Shown: positions 1-8,053 of the stretch, piece by piece
Numbering within the stretch: the stretch's first letter is position 1
Layout: each line of letters starts with the position of its first letter
From: Brevibacillus sedimenti
Lineage (GTDB): Bacteria; Bacillota; Bacilli; Brevibacillales; Brevibacillaceae
DNA length: 64,000 bases
Reading direction: 5' to 3'
Assembly: GCF_020923495.1 (NCBI RefSeq)
Contig: NZ_CP064048.1
Coordinates: 955,501-1,019,500 of the forward strand
Made by a program: the position numbers and the translations under genes
Notes under the pieces: model-generated
Seen by the model: only the letters and a program-made list of their open reading frames with translations
Database searches by the model: none
Told to the model about the DNA's origin: nothing

Positions 1-64
1 CAACCACGACCATCACGAAAAACATCAGCGTGATTTTCCGTTTGCGGACGATGTATTCGATCAC
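1..64 (-). CDS. RND-family efflux permease, N-terminal fragment (cut by window edge)
   Basis: Only the first 21 codons are present, reading leftwards off the window. They begin at a GTG whose last bases overlap the stop of the adaptor gene (GTGA, four-base overlap), so translation is probably coupled to it. The visible peptide is a short basic start, IEYIVRKRK, followed by a hydrophobic run ITLMFFVMVVV. This is how AcrB/RND permeases begin: an amphipathic lead, then the first membrane helix. Identification rests on this and on the upstream HlyD/AcrA-type partner, and the rest of the gene lies outside. Confidence 0.7.
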   Translation of the reverse strand, partial: MIEYIVRKRKITLMFFVMVVV

Positions 65-1290
65 TGTGGCTGACCCCCTGCCGCTTCGATTGGGTCGCCG
101 TCAAACAACCGGTCCACACCTTTGACGATCAGCTGGTCGCCCTCTTTCAGACCGCCCACGATCTCCAGTCGGTTGCCGTTGATCTCGCCGATGGACACGG
201 CCGTTTTTACTGCCTTTCCGCCGACATTGACAAAGACGTGCGCATCTCCCTGGCCGCGGCTGATGACGGCCTCGACCGGCACATAGATGCCTTCCTTGCC
301 CTGGATCGTTTTTCTTGCTTTCACCACTTGGCCGGCAAACCAGTCATGTCTGGGATTGCCGATATGAACCTCCACCCCGATCGTCCCCGTTCCCTGGTTG
401 GTCGCCGGATAGATTTTCACCACCTTGCCGTTGCGCGTTTGGCCATACAGCTCCATGGTGACGATCTCTCCCTCCTTCCAGGCAAAAATCTCCCGGTCGG
501 GGACAGGCAGCACCACTTTCAGCGTGTCAATGTTGCCCACACGGTAGACAGGCGTGCCCACGCTGACCAGCGAACCGGTGGAGGACAGCTTGGCGATCAC
601 CGTCCCGCTGATGGGCGCGCGCAGCTGCGTCTTGGCCAACGTGCTGGCGGCGAGCTCCTTGGAAACCACCGCCTGGTTGTAACTGGCCCGGGTGAGCTCC
701 CGATCCTCCGCGCGCGCCCCCTGCGTGACCAACGAGTACGCCTGCTGCGCGTTTTGCAGGTCTTTTTCCGCAACGGCCAGATAGTTTTTGGCATTTTCGT
801 ACTCATTTTGGGAAATCGCTTTTTCCTGATACAGCCGCTCGATTCGTTTGAAGTCGTCTTGCGCCTTCCGGTAGGCGATCGTCGCTTTTTCCACCTGCAG
901 CCGCGCCTGCGTAACCTCCTGATCGCGCGCCCCGTTGTTCACCTTTTCCAAATTGGCGGCAGTCTGCTGGACGGCTGCGGCGGCAGACGCCACCTGCAGC
1001 GAGTAGTCGCTGCTGTCCAACCGGGCGAGCAGTTCGCCTGCCGTGACGTTGTCCCCTTCTTCCTTGGCCAGTTCGACCACCCGGCCGCCCACTTCAAACG
1101 AAACAAGCGCCTCTTCCAACGGCTGCAGTGTGCCAGACAATTCTGACACTTGGGTCGCCTGTTCCTTTTTGACCGCGGTGATTTCTACTTTCTTGACCTC
1201 GGCCGGATCATTTGCCTGCTCCTGTCCGCTGCAGGCAGTCGTGAACAAGAGTCCAACTATGAGTGCAATCATCAACTGTTTGCTGTTCAT
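61..1290 (-). CDS. Efflux RND periplasmic-adaptor-type (HlyD/AcrA) lipoprotein
   Basis: Membrane-fusion subunit expected to link an RND permease to the cell exterior and drive efflux of small toxic compounds. The chosen start (MNSKQLMIAL) follows a GGAGGG ribosome site; an ATG nine codons upstream lacks one. The N-terminus is a lipoprotein signal with lipobox TTAC before residue 20. A biotinyl-lipoyl-like half (VSFEVGGRVVEL, then GDNVTAGELLARLD) is followed by a long Ala/Gln/Glu-rich coiled-coil hairpin (about residues 90-210). The second lipoyl half (TQLRAPISGTVIAK) and beta-barrel/proximal domains close the protein. In Gram-positives these proteins are anchored outside the membrane. It is the third gene of a TetR-led operon, and the permease start overlaps its stop. 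Confidence 0.9.
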   Translation of the reverse strand: MNSKQLMIALIVGLLFTTACSGQEQANDPAEVKKVEITAVKKEQATQVSELSGTLQPLEEALVSFEVGGRVVELAKEEGDNVTAGELLARLDSSDYSLQVASAAAAVQQTAANLEKVNNGARDQEVTQARLQVEKATIAYRKAQDDFKRIERLYQEKAISQNEYENAKNYLAVAEKDLQNAQQAYSLVTQGARAEDRELTRASYNQAVVSKELAASTLAKTQLRAPISGTVIAKLSSTGSLVSVGTPVYRVGNIDTLKVVLPVPDREIFAWKEGEIVTMELYGQTRNGKVVKIYPATNQGTGTIGVEVHIGNPRHDWFAGQVVKARKTIQGKEGIYVPVEAVISRGQGDAHVFVNVGGKAVKTAVSIGEINGNRLEIVGGLKEGDQLIVKGVDRLFDGDPIEAAGGQPQ

Positions 1291-1479
1291 GCCACCCTCC
1301 GCTTCAGTTCCTTTCATTATGAGAAGATTAATCCATCTGTATCATACGATGCAGCAATTGAGCAAATTTCACAGACTGGATTTACCCCTCAGCAAAATGA
1401 TCGGGCGGCATTTCGAAACAGTTGAACGTTCAAAAGACAGCGAGCCGTACAATCGTCGCCATTGGACATCTGCCTCCGG

Positions 1480-1785
1480 TTACCTTTTACCTCGGAATTC
1501 CCACAGGGTTTTTCCGTACCACCATACGATTTCCGCAAACGCACACAATACAAAGATGGCCCACAGTTCACCTGCACGCAGTTCACGGACAAAATGCTCC
1601 AGTTCGGTACCCGCCCCTCTTGCCAGTGCATGAAGGAAGAAAACAAGCGGAGCAGTGATGGCAAGCACCAGGGTTAGAGCGGAAAAAAACGTGTTCTTTT
1701 TCCTGATCAGACAGACAATCGCAAGCACAATCGTTAAACAGATAAAGAAAAAATAAGAATAGAGCAGCCAGTCAGCCATGATCAC
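1480..1785 (-). CDS. Small four-helix membrane protein
   Basis: A 101-residue protein, almost entirely hydrophobic, with three or four predicted membrane segments (about residues 5-25, 33-55, 72-92) and a basic C-terminus (WEFRGKR). It starts at GTG, overlapping the TetR stop by four bases (GTGA), with GGGGAGG upstream. It is therefore co-translated with the regulator and precedes the efflux adaptor. No family was recognised. By position it may be an accessory of the efflux pump or of membrane stress sensing, but that is inference. Confidence 0.7.
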   Translation of the reverse strand: MIMADWLLYSYFFFICLTIVLAIVCLIRKKNTFFSALTLVLAITAPLVFFLHALARGAGTELEHFVRELRAGELWAIFVLCAFAEIVWWYGKTLWEFRGKR

Positions 1786-2429
1786 TCATCCTCCCCTGCC
1801 TTTCTTCCCTCGATCTCTTCCGTTTCGTTTTTTCTCACAGGCAATCCAAGCAGCCCTTTTATGATCTGAGCCAGTGCTTTGGGGTCAATGCTGCTGCCCG
1901 CGATACTGCGCTGCAAATTGTACCCGTCCAGGATGGCCACGATGGAAGCGGCCATTTTGTTGGTGTCAAGGTCTTCCGGCAATTGCTTCATGTGTACACC
2001 TTTTTGCAGCACCATGCTGATCATGTCGATCCATTCCCGATAATACGCAGACATTCGCTCCTTCACGCTTTCATTTCGGATCGCGTTTGCGCAGAACTCA
2101 AAATAGATCGGAATCCAGTTTTCTTCGGTACTGATCTCATAAAACAGAGCAATGCCCCGATCGATCCACTTCTCCATGGGCTCGTCGATGTGCAGCAGCG
2201 GCAGAAAGTGCTCCTTGAATGCTTCCAGCTTAGCTTCCATCAATGTTAAAAAAAACTCTTCCTTGTTGGCAAAATGCAGGTAAAATGTTCCCTTTGTATA
2301 CCCGGCTTCCTTTGTCAACATATCAATCGACGCGTTTACGTAGCCGTGCCGTGCAAAGACTTTGTTGGATGCTTCCATCAGTCTTCTGTATGACTCCTGA
2401 CTTTTGATCTTGTGCTTGTTTTCTGTCAT
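1782..2429 (-). CDS. TetR/AcrR family transcriptional regulator
   Basis: A one-domain repressor with an N-terminal helix-turn-helix (about residues 10-56; motifs YRRLMEASNKVFARHGYVNASID and YTKGTFYLHFANKEEFF) and a helical ligand-binding C-terminal domain. The ATG chosen lies 12 bases after AGAGG; an in-frame GTG four codons earlier sits directly on that ribosome site and is unlikely. It heads the operon continuing through a small membrane protein, an efflux adaptor and an RND permease. A perfect 20-bp palindrome lies just upstream between it and the divergent secreted-protein gene. The expected role is to repress both its own efflux operon and the divergent gene until a toxic ligand binds. 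Confidence 0.9.
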   Translation of the reverse strand: MTENKHKIKSQESYRRLMEASNKVFARHGYVNASIDMLTKEAGYTKGTFYLHFANKEEFFLTLMEAKLEAFKEHFLPLLHIDEPMEKWIDRGIALFYEISTEENWIPIYFEFCANAIRNESVKERMSAYYREWIDMISMVLQKGVHMKQLPEDLDTNKMAASIVAILDGYNLQRSIAGSSIDPKALAQIIKGLLGLPVRKNETEEIEGRKAGEDE

Positions 2430-2462
2430 TTTGGAATTCACCCTCTTTTTGCAATTTTGTCA

Positions 2463-2491
2463 TTGACAAGGGAATTTTCCCAAATTATAGT
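2463..2491 (+). promoter_or_regulatory. Sigma-A promoter for the secreted-protein gene
   Basis: TTGACA at 2463-2468 and TATAGT at 2486-2491 are separated by 17 bp, a near-consensus vegetative promoter reading right. On the other strand TATAAT (2489-2484) offers a -10 for the divergent tetR operon. The predicted rightward start falls at about 2498, right at the palindromic operator. Confidence 0.7.
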
Positions 2492-2499
2492 ATATCACG

Positions 2500-2519
2500 A
2501 ATACTATCCGGATAGTATT
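2500..2519. promoter_or_regulatory. Perfect 20-bp palindromic operator (probable TetR site)
   Basis: AATACTATCC is followed immediately by its exact reverse complement. It covers the predicted start site of the rightward promoter and the upstream region of the leftward tetR promoter. The position and symmetry fit a TetR-family dimer site controlling both directions. Confidence 0.7.
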
Positions 2520-2548
2520 AATTTTTTCTGGAAAGGAGTCAACCTTAT

Positions 2549-2815
2549 ATGAAAATGAAAAACTTGTTGTTAGCCTTTTCTTTCGCTGCAACCTTGAGTA
2601 TTTCAGCTTTGCCATTGCTGGCCCAGGCTTCCTCCACTAGCCAAAACGGTTACCTGGATTTATCTTCCCCAGAGGTTCAAGCGGAATTGGCAAAAGAAGA
2701 ACTGGAAACCGAAAATGCAAGAAAACAGTTAACACTCCGAACTACGAAAAGTGCAACTGCTCTTGAGGAGTTGAAAAAACATGCGCCTGAAAAATATAAA
2801 CTTGTTGTAGAATAG
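2549..2815 (+). CDS. 5' part of an amber-interrupted secreted YiiX-like protein (signal peptide and pro-region)
   Basis: 88 codons with a clean Sec signal peptide (MKMKNLLLAFSFAATL, cleavage near LAQA-SS at about residue 27). A charged helical segment rich in Glu/Lys follows. AAAGGAG is well placed before the ATG. The reading frame stops at TAG (2813-2815), but the same frame continues without another stop through a linker (QNTKKSRSSNGK) straight into the catalytic domain at 2852. So this is most simply the export and pro-segment of a single secreted enzyme split by a nonsense codon. Alternatives are an independent small secreted protein or suppressed termination at TAG-CAA. Confidence 0.7.
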   Translation: MKMKNLLLAFSFAATLSISALPLLAQASSTSQNGYLDLSSPEVQAELAKEELETENARKQLTLRTTKSATALEELKKHAPEKYKLVVE

Positions 2816-2851
2816 CAAAACACAAAAAAATCACGAAGCTCCAACGGCAAA

Positions 2852-3259
2852 ATGGGGACAGTAGGGGATATCTTGATTACATTTGATAACAGGACCTCAG
2901 GCTGGAATCATGGCCACGCTGCGATCGTAAGGAAAAACAACGATTACATTGTGGAAGCTTGGCCCGATGATGGAGTAAGGGTGTATAAAAACAACTGGGG
3001 AAAAAGGTTCAAGACTGCCTATAAGTATTATGTCAAGGGAGCGGATGAAGAAGATTACGTTAACGCTCAGAAATACGCTTACAGCCAGCTAGGCAAACCA
3101 TACAAACTAAATGTTGAAAAACATTTTACAAAAGGCTTTTATTGCTCGCAACTAGTGTGGAAAGCATGGTATGAACAAGGCTTTGACGTAGATGCCGATG
3201 GAGGATTTATCGTAACGCCAGCAGATATTGCCGAGTCGAAGCTCACCGTTGAATATTAA
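2852..3259 (+). CDS. YiiX/NlpC-P60-like cysteine hydrolase domain, 3' part of amber-interrupted gene
   Basis: 135 codons encoding a permuted papain-fold (YiiX/YebB-like NlpC/P60) hydrolase core. A catalytic His lies in GWNHGHAAIV near the N-terminus, a catalytic Cys in GFYCSQLVWKAWY near residue 108, and a conserved VTPADIAES motif near the end. Such enzymes act on cell-wall peptides or other amide bonds. The ATG has no recognisable ribosome site (the upstream bases are a plain linker) and no signal peptide of its own. It is in frame with the signal-peptide ORF at 2549, from which only a TAG separates it. On its own it would be poorly translated and cytoplasmic, so the pair is best read as one disrupted secreted hydrolase. 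Confidence 0.8.
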   Translation: MGTVGDILITFDNRTSGWNHGHAAIVRKNNDYIVEAWPDDGVRVYKNNWGKRFKTAYKYYVKGADEEDYVNAQKYAYSQLGKPYKLNVEKHFTKGFYCSQLVWKAWYEQGFDVDADGGFIVTPADIAESKLTVEY

Positions 3260-3350
3260 TGGAACTGGGAGAGTGTGGTTCGCGCACACTCTTCCCTTTT
3301 AAGGTTTCAGCATCGAAAATCGATAAATTCCTTACTGTAGGTGAAAACTA

Positions 3351-3569
3351 ATGGTTGCGAACAATCTGAAAAGGATCATCTGGGGATTTTTCTTCTTCGG
3401 GGGATGTTTCTCTCTCGCGGTTCTGGTCATCGCGGCAATACTTTCGTTTCAAGAGCCCACTTCGGTGAGCAAAAAAGCGAGCGAATACAAATACCTGTTT
3501 TTGTATTCACACCCGTTTATGGGCCGCACCTATATTGTGGCCACAAATGACGGTCAATCATTTGAGAAG
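3351..3569 (+). pseudogene. 5' part of a membrane-anchored protein gene, interrupted by an IS21-family element
   Basis: The start ATG follows AGGTGA. The first 73 codons give a basic start, one membrane helix (about residues 9-31, WGFFFFGGCFSLAVLVIAAI) and the beginning of an extracellular domain, ending TNDGQSFEK at the insertion point. Removing the element and one copy of the AGAAG duplication joins this frame to the downstream part at 5746 (FEK then VTYSFSD) without a frame change. The ancestral protein would be about 344 residues. In the present sequence the frame runs a few codons into the element and stops. Confidence 0.85.
3565..3569. repeat. Target-site duplication AGAAG, left copy
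   Basis: AGAAG immediately precedes the left terminal repeat of the IS21-family element. The same five bases immediately follow the right terminal repeat at 5741-5745. Confidence 0.85.
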
Positions 3570-3640
3570 TGTCAACGCCGACTTTATTTTGACCCACCAT
3601 CGCCGGTTTAGAATTGACCCACCCGGCGATTTTTTGTTGG

Positions 3641-4408
3641 TTAGGTGGTAGAGGGGGAGCCGTAGGCTCCAGTCCTCATCTTCTCACGAAGTCGGTAACT
3701 ATTCCCCCTAATATTGACGATGTGGGAATGGTGTAAGAGCCGATCCAGGATAGCCGTAGCAAGTATCGGATCGCCCATCAGTTCCCCCCATTCACCGAAA
3801 CTCTTGTTGCTGGTCAACAGAATACTCCCTCTCTCGTATCTTGCACTTACTACCTGGAAAAAGAGGTTAGCTGCCAAACTGTCAAACGGTAAGTAACCAA
3901 TTTCGTCAATAATCAGGAGCTTTGGTCGAATATAGATGCGTAGGCGTTTATCCAGCCTGTTTTCCGTGTAAGCTTTTCGCAGATCTTCGATGAGTTGCGA
4001 GAGACTGACAAAGTAAACGGATATCCCTTGCGAGATGGCTTCTACAGCCAACGCCACCGCCAGATGACTTTTTCCTACTCCGGGAGGCCCTAAGAACAAG
4101 ACATTCTCGTGTCGGGTTACAAAAGTCATCGTGGCCAGCTCTCGAATCAACCGTTCGTCAATGCTGGGTTGGAAAGCAAAATCGAACTCCTCCAGCGTTT
4201 TTCGGTAAGGCAAGTGTGCGAGTTTGGTGCGTACCTCCATATTCCGTTTTTGACGTTCCGCTATCTCTGCATCTAGAAGCATGTTGAGAAAGGACAGATA
4301 GGTGGGCTGTCCATGACTTGCCGCTTCCAAATGGGCATCCAAGAGTAGAGCCGCTTGCTGAAGCCCAAGTTCCTCAAGACGTAGCCGTGCCTGTTCCAGT
4401 TCAATCAT
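3641..4408 (-). CDS. istB: IS21-family helper ATPase IstB
   Basis: A 255-residue AAA+ ATPase that assists the IstA transposase in target selection and strand transfer. Walker A is GPPGVGKSHLA (about residues 107-117), Walker B is LLIIDEIGYLPFD, and the sensor region ILLTSNKSFGEWGE follows. The ATG overlaps the istA stop by four bases (ATGA) with GGGGGTGGGAG upstream, so translation is coupled. Length and motifs are complete for the family. Confidence 0.95.
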   Translation of the reverse strand: MIELEQARLRLEELGLQQAALLLDAHLEAASHGQPTYLSFLNMLLDAEIAERQKRNMEVRTKLAHLPYRKTLEEFDFAFQPSIDERLIRELATMTFVTRHENVLFLGPPGVGKSHLAVALAVEAISQGISVYFVSLSQLIEDLRKAYTENRLDKRLRIYIRPKLLIIDEIGYLPFDSLAANLFFQVVSARYERGSILLTSNKSFGEWGELMGDPILATAILDRLLHHSHIVNIRGNSYRLREKMRTGAYGSPSTT

Positions 4409-5628
4409 GCTCCCACCCCCGTCAGCTGCTCATAGACATCCAGCGAACGCACTTCCACTTGCTGCGATGAAATCTGTCGGGCTTGCGGACGTGGATAGGC
4501 ATATCCTTGAGCAGTCGTAAGACCTGCATACTGGTTTTCACAAAAAACAGTTGCACGGGATCGATAGACCTTTTGGTGTCGAGCAATACATGTGCCGTCG
4601 GCCCAGATTTCCACCCACCCATTCACTTCTCGCACGGTACCCTCACGTCCACTGTACCTCCATGGAACCCCATATCGTACACCATCGTAGCTAACAAATC
4701 CGTCTCGGCTGACCTGTCTCGGTTCATGCAAGTATTTTTCCCATCGTTCAGCTGAAGGGATAGGCGACAGATTTTCCTCACGGAGTCGGTCGATGGGACG
4801 TTCGCCGGTTGTTCCATGAATACGGCGGTTAATCCGCTCGCACCAGTGTAGGGCTTGTTGATTGAGATCCTGTAAATCAACGAAGCGTTTGCCAGGAAGA
4901 AAGTTGTTTTTTACGTATTGAACGCCTCGTTCCACTTTTCCCTTTGTTTCGGGGCGTCGAACTTTGCATACTTTTGGAACAAGCCCAATCGCTGCAGCAA
5001 AGTCGGCAAAAAGCGGATGCCAGCGAGGTTTTCGATCATCTCCCATGCCCAGTACGACGGTTTTCATCTGGTCGGTCAGCATTACCTTTGGGATGCCCCC
5101 AAAATATTCAAAAGCATGAATCAAGCAACGAAGAAAGCTGTGAATGTCACAACGCTTAGTGAACTCTATATAGGTGGAACGAGAGTACCCCAATACCATG
5201 ACAAATACCGGCACTTTTCGGACTGTACCGTCCAAATCTACGTAATCACACAGTCCCCAGTCGACCTGTGCATATTCACCAGGTTTCGTCTCGTAACGAA
5301 GAACAGCGGGAACTTGTTTGGGAGGACGGAAGTCCTTCACATAGTCTTTCAAGATGGTACGTCCCCCGGTATACCCCTTTTCTCGTAGAAGATCGAATAA
5401 AACCTCGCAGTTATAGATACCTTCTTGAAGACGTTCCTGCAGGAACGGTTTATACGGATCAAGCTTGGAACCACGAGATTTACGGGTTCCCTTTTCGGGG
5501 GAGAATTCACCCCGGAGATATCGGCGAACTGTATTTCGAGAATGCCCCGTTAGACGGGCAATTTCACGAATACTCTTGCCTTCTGCCCTCATGGTATGTA
5601 ACGATATCACTATCCCACTCCTTAGCAT
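4405..5628 (-). CDS. istA: IS21-family transposase IstA
   Basis: A 407-residue DDE transposase. The N-terminal helix-turn-helix (REIARLTGHSRNTVRRYL, about residues 20-37) binds the terminal repeats. The catalytic core carries Asp in AQVDWGLCDYVD, Asp in MLTDQMKTVV and Glu in KGKVERGVQYVKNNFL, and a C-terminal beta-rich Mu-like domain follows. GGAGGGAG precedes the ATG; a GTG six codons in also has an AAGGAG and is an alternative start. The gene is complete and adjacent to istB. Confidence 0.95.
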   Translation of the reverse strand: MLRSGIVISLHTMRAEGKSIREIARLTGHSRNTVRRYLRGEFSPEKGTRKSRGSKLDPYKPFLQERLQEGIYNCEVLFDLLREKGYTGGRTILKDYVKDFRPPKQVPAVLRYETKPGEYAQVDWGLCDYVDLDGTVRKVPVFVMVLGYSRSTYIEFTKRCDIHSFLRCLIHAFEYFGGIPKVMLTDQMKTVVLGMGDDRKPRWHPLFADFAAAIGLVPKVCKVRRPETKGKVERGVQYVKNNFLPGKRFVDLQDLNQQALHWCERINRRIHGTTGERPIDRLREENLSPIPSAERWEKYLHEPRQVSRDGFVSYDGVRYGVPWRYSGREGTVREVNGWVEIWADGTCIARHQKVYRSRATVFCENQYAGLTTAQGYAYPRPQARQISSQQVEVRSLDVYEQLTGVGA

Positions 5629-5740
5629 GTGTCTCCCTCCGAAGATTAACTTGGCCGTTAATTACGAAGGGGATATATTCGCTATGGGTGGGTCATTTTC
5701 TTTCCGGCGAACCTGGGTCAATTATATCCCGGCGGTGACA

Positions 5741-5745
5741 AGAAG
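5741..5745. repeat. Target-site duplication AGAAG, right copy
   Basis: Identical to 3565-3569 and abutting the right end of the element. Confidence 0.85.
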
Positions 5746-6561
5746 GTTACCTATTCATTCAGTGACACCCCTTATCTCATCAAAGACACCAATAACAATC
5801 TGATCCTGCCTGCAGAACACATGTCAAAGTATTACACGATCGACGATGACTTTCACAAAACGGAACACGCCTTAGCCGCCCCCTATACGTTTATGATCCG
5901 GGATAAACACATCCGAATCGAAAGCCTGAACACCAGCCTCCAGGAGAATACACTGTACATCACTGACTCAATCTTCGGCACGCAATCAAGCATCCGCCTG
6001 CCATCGTATCTAAGCAGCGCCACGTATGATGAATCCCGTATATACGTGTTAAACTACAACGCCGAAAAAGAAGTAAACGAGGTCCATGTCATTAACAGAA
6101 AGGACGGAAACGTTATCCGCAGTTATCAGGTGAAGGATGGCGCTACAGAGATGCTGAAGGTACATGATTACTTGCTGCTAAACACCGATGGCAGTCTGAC
6201 CCGCATTCATGCAGATACCGGAGAAATCTCCCATATCGCCTATCCTGACGAGGCAGCGGAAGCAGACAAAATATTCTTGGTTGATCCGAATACCATTTAC
6301 ATCACCTATATCACCTCTAGCGGCAATACTGGTCTGTTCGTCCTGGACGATCAATTTTCCATCAAGAAGAACGTCACATTTGAGGTGCCTTATATGACTG
6401 CCCAGATGAAACATGGCAGGTTGTATGTATTGTCTCAAACAGAGAATCACCCTCAAATCGGAGGACAAATGGCAATTATTGATGGCAAATCGTTTAAGAT
6501 CGAACAGGTCATCCATTTGCCCAACGAAGATGTGAAGGTCCAGGACTTTCTTGTACAATGA
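5746..6561 (+). pseudogene. 3' part of the IS21-disrupted membrane-anchored protein gene
   Basis: The open frame continues the 5' part ending at 3569. The ATG at 5821 is an internal methionine, without a ribosome site, preceded in frame by VTYSFSDTPYLIK. The product is a soluble, beta-strand-rich extracellular domain with repeated blades such as RIYVLNYNAEKEVNEVHVI, HDYLLLNTDGSLTRIHADT and GRLYVLSQTENHPQIGGQ, resembling a WD/YVTN-type beta-propeller. No catalytic motif was seen. The substrate or partner is unknown and the gene is inactive in this genome unless the element excises precisely. Confidence 0.8.
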
Positions 6562-6577
6562 AGCCTTGTCATACAAC

Positions 6578-6615
6578 CGGGAAAGCTGCCGGACTTACGT
6601 GTCCCAGCTTTCCCG
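6578..6615. terminator. Stem-loop between convergent genes
   Basis: CGGGAAAGCTG pairs with CAGCTTTCCCG (11-bp arms, 16-base loop), between the disrupted gene and the convergent pseudouridine synthase gene. There is no U-run on either side, so it may act as an mRNA 3' end rather than a full intrinsic terminator. Confidence 0.5.
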
Positions 6616-6634
6616 ACGGGTGCGGGTCCCCAGC

Positions 6635-7567
6635 CTACAACCGGAGCCGGGTGATCAGGCTTGTCATGTCTTCCGGCATGGGGGCAGTGCACACAATCTC
6701 TTCGCCGCTCACCGGATGCACAAACGAAAGCCTCCAGGCGTGCAGGGCCTGCCGCCGTATGAGCCCACTGTTTCCTCCGTACATGGCATCGCCCACCAGG
6801 GGATGTCCGATGTGCTGAAAGTGGACGCGTATCTGGTGCGTGCGTCCCGTCTCCAGCCATACACGCACCAATGTGGCCTCCTCTGACCGGGCAATCACTT
6901 CATAGTGGGTGACAGCCGGATCACCGCTGTCCATGACACGCCGTCTGGTCGGGTGGCGCGGGTCGCGGCCGATCGGGGCATGAATCGTGTCTGCATCGTT
7001 CTCCACCACACCGGAGGCGACAGCCAGGTACTCCCGCTTGATGCTCCCTTCCCGCAGCAGCCGGTCAGCCAGTAGATGACCGTAGCTGCTTTTGGCGAGC
7101 AAAATGACACCGGACGTTTCCTTGTCCAGACGATGTACCGTATGGATTTGGATGTTCTCTCCCTTGTACCGGTACTGATCGGCCAGAATGTGCACCAGCG
7201 TGTTTCCTTGCTCTCGGCGGGTCGGGTGAACCATCATCCCCGCCGGTTTGCATACGACCAAGAGGTGATCGTCTTCAAACAGCACATCTACCTGCACAAC
7301 AGGTGGCATCGGAAGGGAAGATGCCTTCATCGCCGGCCCCTTATCCTGCCCCAGTCTGTTGTCTTGCACCCGTACCGCTATCTTGTCGCCGGCCTTTACC
7401 TGCCGCTGCAAAAATGGAGACTTGCGGTTCAGCAATATCCCTTTGCTCCGCGTCAACCGCTGCAGCATTCGCCCCGATACGCTCAGTTTTTGCCGGGCAA
7501 TCTGCTCGACGGTTAGCCCCGCATCCTCCTGTGTCACGACGTATTCTAACCATCCCTTGCGACTCAC
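6635..7567 (-). CDS. RluA-family pseudouridine synthase
   Basis: A 310-residue enzyme that isomerises uridines in rRNA or tRNA to pseudouridine. The N-terminal S4-like RNA-binding segment (about residues 1-75) is followed by the catalytic domain. Its signature HRLDKETSGVILLAKS (about residues 146-161) holds the catalytic Asp, and the later family motif ETGRTHQIRVHF is present. The start is GTG behind AGAGGG. It belongs to the RluD/YhcT/YjbO group, but the target uridine cannot be read from sequence. Confidence 0.93.
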   Translation of the reverse strand: MSRKGWLEYVVTQEDAGLTVEQIARQKLSVSGRMLQRLTRSKGILLNRKSPFLQRQVKAGDKIAVRVQDNRLGQDKGPAMKASSLPMPPVVQVDVLFEDDHLLVVCKPAGMMVHPTRREQGNTLVHILADQYRYKGENIQIHTVHRLDKETSGVILLAKSSYGHLLADRLLREGSIKREYLAVASGVVENDADTIHAPIGRDPRHPTRRRVMDSGDPAVTHYEVIARSEEATLVRVWLETGRTHQIRVHFQHIGHPLVGDAMYGGNSGLIRRQALHAWRLSFVHPVSGEEIVCTAPMPEDMTSLITRLRL

Positions 7568-7671
7568 GTTAATCCCTCTGTTTCACGCTTTTCTCCCCAT
7601 TGTACTGAAAAAGCAGGCTGCTGTGCCAGCGCTCCCTCTGCCGTGAAAAGAGGGAACGACCTCGAGCCGTG

Positions 7672-7866
7672 TCAGGGGCGAACAATCACCGCCTGCAAGT
7701 CGCGGTCAAACTCTGTGATCGCTTCCTGCTGGCCCATCTCCAGCAGTTGTGTCACATACCCCTCATCAGCGTACAATTCCCGTCCCAGCAGTTTCCCGGC
7801 AAACATCACATGCAGCCGACGTTTCCATCCCAAACGGATCATGGCTACATCCACCTCACTTACCAT
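7672..7866 (-). CDS. Small protein of unknown function
   Basis: A 64-codon frame whose peptide has a basic N-terminal part (IRLGWKRRLHVMFAGKLLG) and an acidic C-terminal part (QEAITEFDRDLQAVIVRP). An internal ATG at codon 9 has the better ribosome site (GAGGTGG), so the protein may be 56 residues. TTTACA and a TATA-like element lie upstream. No family was recognised; it is kept because of codon bias, ribosome site and its isolated position. Confidence 0.45.
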   Translation of the reverse strand: MVSEVDVAMIRLGWKRRLHVMFAGKLLGRELYADEGYVTQLLEMGQQEAITEFDRDLQAVIVRP

Positions 7867-7982
7867 ACTTTTCTGTATGATAAGTATAATATGCGACGAG
7901 GGTGTTTGTAAACATATTTGTTTAGAAAGTAGTGAAACTGTGCTTATCAGGAGTTGTTCCGCGCACGCTCATGATCTTTGCC

Positions 7983-8027
7983 AAAAAAATTACCCCCATA
8001 TTGAGAGTGTGCATCTCAATGTGGGGG
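7983..8027 (-). terminator. Intrinsic terminator of the regulator-peptide operon
   Basis: CCCCCACATTGAGA pairs with TCTCAATATGGGGG (one G-U or mismatch position, 7-base loop) and is followed on the minus strand by TAATTTTTTT. It ends transcription after the small exported-peptide gene at 8054-8182. Confidence 0.85.
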
Positions 8028-8053
8028 AAGCTGATTTCAGATCCTCAATTGAT

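Larger units (their letters stand above)
3570..5740 (-). mobile_element. Complete IS21-family insertion sequence
   Basis: A 2171-bp element. The terminal inverted repeats begin TGTCAACGCCG on the left (3570 on) and, on the opposite strand, TGTCACCGCCG on the right (5740 back). They continue with a shared TTGACCCA and TCGCCGG about 20-37 bp in, as IS21 multiple terminal repeats do. It carries istA and istB, both full length and both reading left, and is flanked by a perfect 5-bp duplication AGAAG. All parts look intact, so the insertion is probably recent. A short degenerate istB/terminal remnant occurs at 14503-14557. Confidence 0.95.
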
